Below, one piece after another: positions 47,900 to 49,371 of a stretch of 49,371 bases of DNA. Source of the DNA: an uncultured Lachnospiraceae bacterium (GTDB lineage Bacteria > Bacillota > Clostridia > Lachnospirales > Lachnospiraceae); NCBI GenBank assembly GCA_900314085.1, contig OMTX01000027.1:1-49371 (forward strand), written 5' to 3'. How positions within the stretch are numbered: position 1 is the stretch's first letter; each line of letters starts with the position of its first letter. The notes beneath the pieces were generated by a model, which was not told the DNA's origin, did no database searches, and worked only from the letters and a program-made list of their open reading frames with translations. A program made the translations under genes and the position numbers.

Positions 47900-48294
47900 T
47901 ATTGCTCCCCGCAGAAGGCACTCTGCAGAAGGTACGAAAGAAGCCCGCTCAAGAGAAAGAAGGCTCCTCCGACGAGGTAGACCATGAGGAGGCGGTTCGT
48001 CGTCCCGTAGATATCCAGCACGCCTTTGAAGATACTGCCCAGGGTAAAAAGAACAAGGCCGGAATTATAGAGGATGGCCGCCGGCATCGAAGGCCGCCAC
48101 CGCGCAGGCGCTTTCATTAGTAATGTGTAAACAAACGCTCCGCCGATCATGGGCCACAGGAAGGAAAGGATCATGGGCAGGGAGTAGACGCTGTGACTGA
48201 AGATCTCGTAGATACCTGCGAAAACCATGCAGAAGACGGCCGCAAAAATATAATGCTTCCTGATTTTTTTAAGCGCCGATGTAGACAATGTCAC
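47899..48294 (-). CDS. Small multi-pass membrane protein, function unknown
   Basis: 131 residues, probably four membrane helices (HYIFAAVFCMVFAGIYEIFSH, LPMILSFLWPMIGGAFVYTLL, AAILYNSGLVLFTLGSIFKGVLDIYG, LMVYLVGGAFFLLSGLLSYLL). The start is GTG at 48294 with GGAAGGTGA upstream, inside the last 26 bases of the phosphodiester glycosidase gene, so translation is coupled. No family recognised. Confidence 0.8.
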   Translation of the reverse strand: MTLSTSALKKIRKHYIFAAVFCMVFAGIYEIFSHSVYSLPMILSFLWPMIGGAFVYTLLMKAPARWRPSMPAAILYNSGLVLFTLGSIFKGVLDIYGTTNRLLMVYLVGGAFFLLSGLLSYLLQSAFCGEQ

Positions 48295-49294
48295 TCACCT
48301 TCCTTTCTCCGATTTCGTTTCCGGTCGTCGTCGGATTGTTGATGACGGTACCATTGAAGACCATAGTTGACGAACCGCCGCCGTCGAGATTGTAGGCGGA
48401 CGTACAACCTACGGATTCCATATACTCAGCGAGTTCATAGAGGGAGAGGCCGCTGCTCTCTGAAGTTCGCCCGTCGGCCACCACCATTACATAGTGATTC
48501 GTTCCGATCTGCCCGATAGCCGTCCGCGGATTTGACGCCATTGCCTTTCCGACTTCCTCGCCCTGACTGACGGCAACGCTTCCGTTCTCCACCAGCCCCG
48601 GTCCGAAGGACAGAACCTGCCAGGCCCCTTTGTCGATGAGTTCCTGCGCCGTGACAGAGTCCTCGGAAATCACTTCAAATGTCCCGTCGGAGTATATTAC
48701 CAGGTCTTCCTGCCCGCTCTCCGCCGTATCCCGATAGAGAACACCATTTCGGATGACGTAGCCCGTCTCCTGTGCCCCATAATAGTCTCCGTTGATGGCA
48801 AGGATAGCGTTCACGGAAGAAGCAATCGACGAGGTCGTCGCTGTCACATTCTTTCCGTAGGAACTCTTCGCAAAGGCGGTCTTCAGATAGGAAACGTCTG
48901 CCACCTGAACATCCGCCACATAGACCATCGTGTCGTCCACCCGGTCAGTGGTGACCGTGATACTAATATTTCCGTCCGAGTAGGTTGTGTCCGTCACGCT
49001 TGCAGACGATGCGGAAGATGCGGATGCCGAATCCGACGCTGAACCGGCAGAAGACGAGGCCGTACTGCCGGACGCACTGCCAGTTGTACCGTCGCCTGCC
49101 GAGCTTTCGGTCCCTGTGCCGCCAGCCGACGCGGAAGCAGAAGAACCGGACGATGCAGCCGCAGCGTCTGTCGTCACCGTGGCATAGGTATGCGGGATGA
49201 CAAAGGTATCGAGCACCGCGTATAGGGAAAAAACGGATACCGCCGTCGTGAATATGACCTTGTAAATAAGGGAACCTTTCTGCATTTCCTTCAC
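48269..49294 (-). CDS. Phosphodiester glycosidase family (NAGPA domain) exoprotein
   Basis: 341 residues. One signal-anchor helix (IYKVIFTTAVSVFSLYAVLDTFVIP, about 9-33) is followed by a Ser/Ala/Gly/Thr-rich linker (about 43-100) and the NAGPA domain: VYVADVQVADVSYLKTAFA, ILAINGDYYGAQETGYVIRNGVLYRD, NPRTAIGQIGTNHYVMVVADGR and SAYNLDGGGSSTMVFNG. These enzymes cut sugar-phosphodiester links such as those in teichoic or polysaccharide phosphodiesters. GTG at 49294 with AAAGGAG six bases upstream is the favoured start; ATG three codons later is possible. Confidence 0.92.
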   Translation of the reverse strand: MKEMQKGSLIYKVIFTTAVSVFSLYAVLDTFVIPHTYATVTTDAAAASSGSSASASAGGTGTESSAGDGTTGSASGSTASSSAGSASDSASASSASSASVTDTTYSDGNISITVTTDRVDDTMVYVADVQVADVSYLKTAFAKSSYGKNVTATTSSIASSVNAILAINGDYYGAQETGYVIRNGVLYRDTAESGQEDLVIYSDGTFEVISEDSVTAQELIDKGAWQVLSFGPGLVENGSVAVSQGEEVGKAMASNPRTAIGQIGTNHYVMVVADGRTSESSGLSLYELAEYMESVGCTSAYNLDGGGSSTMVFNGTVINNPTTTGNEIGERKVSDIVYIGA

Positions 49295-49330
49295 CCCTTT
49301 CTCCTTTCGATGATGCCATCATAAATGGGA

Positions 49331-49352
49331 AACTTTAAATGCAGTTAAAGTT
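49331..49352. promoter_or_regulatory. 22-bp dyad upstream of the phosphodiester glycosidase gene
   Basis: AACTTTAA and TTAAAGTT (49331-49338 with 49345-49352) form a perfect 8-bp dyad around six bases, typical in size of a repressor operator. It lies about 37-58 bases upstream of the gene start, near a possible -10 TATGAT. A smaller palindrome ATGATG-C-CATCAT follows at about 49311. The regulator is unknown. Confidence 0.45.
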
Positions 49353-49371
49353 ATGCTATGTTTTTCGTTGT

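Overview
The window looks like ordinary chromosome from a motile, Gram-positive anaerobe of the Lachnospiraceae/Clostridia type. Evidence: long-form HPF, diadenylate cyclase CdaA with CdaR, LCP ligase, ComFC next to a YvyF-like protein, HPr, TraX-family and DUF6106-like membrane proteins, and a phosphodiester glycosidase with a Ser-rich linker. Most genes lie on the minus strand. No rRNA, tRNA, CRISPR, integrase or transposase gene was seen. The family assignment is inference; the gene calls rest on motifs read from the translations.

Layout. 1-9 kb: start of a membrane protein (possibly a chemoreceptor), hpf, an SDR reductase, murI, a membrane GGDEF protein, HU, a CheC/FliY-type phosphatase and an acyl-CoA synthetase. 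8.8-12.9 kb: TraX, DUF6106-like protein, an orphan sugar-binding lipoprotein and an AraC regulator. 12.9-16.5 kb: acylphosphatase, glmS, LCP ligase. 16.6-27.5 kb: a rhamnose/galactofuranose polysaccharide cluster (two GT2s, polyprenyl-P sugar transferase, UDP-sugar pyrophosphorylase, GtrA, rfbC, rfbA, glf, rfbB, rfbD) without flippase or polymerase. 27.5-34.4 kb: leuA, HPr, cdaR, cdaA, two membrane proteins, yvyF-like, comFC. 34.5-40 kb: an ABC_sub_bind-like protein, recD2 and a GH53 galactanase. 40-49.4 kb: azlCD, HD-domain protein, cardiolipin synthase, a rhodanese-TtcA fusion, a second GGDEF protein, three small membrane proteins and a phosphodiester glycosidase.

The functional themes are envelope glycan synthesis (GlmS, UDP/dTDP-sugars, glycosyltransferases, LCP), nucleotide second messengers (two GGDEF proteins, CdaA/CdaR), chemotaxis, and galactan or other sugar use (GH53, sugar-binding lipoprotein).

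The most unusual content is non-coding. A family of roughly 78-100 bp modular repeats (8 units, 12 boundary motifs, 4 clusters) is packed into 39.9-47.9 kb. It abuts stop and start codons, and in one case its boundary motif seems to supply the -35 box of the azlCD promoter. Also present are a 72-bp tandem repeat after the SDR gene, two related palindromic MITE-like elements, a recurrent 11-bp palindrome, a recurrent 19-mer, and four genes whose best promoter implies a leaderless or nearly leaderless mRNA.
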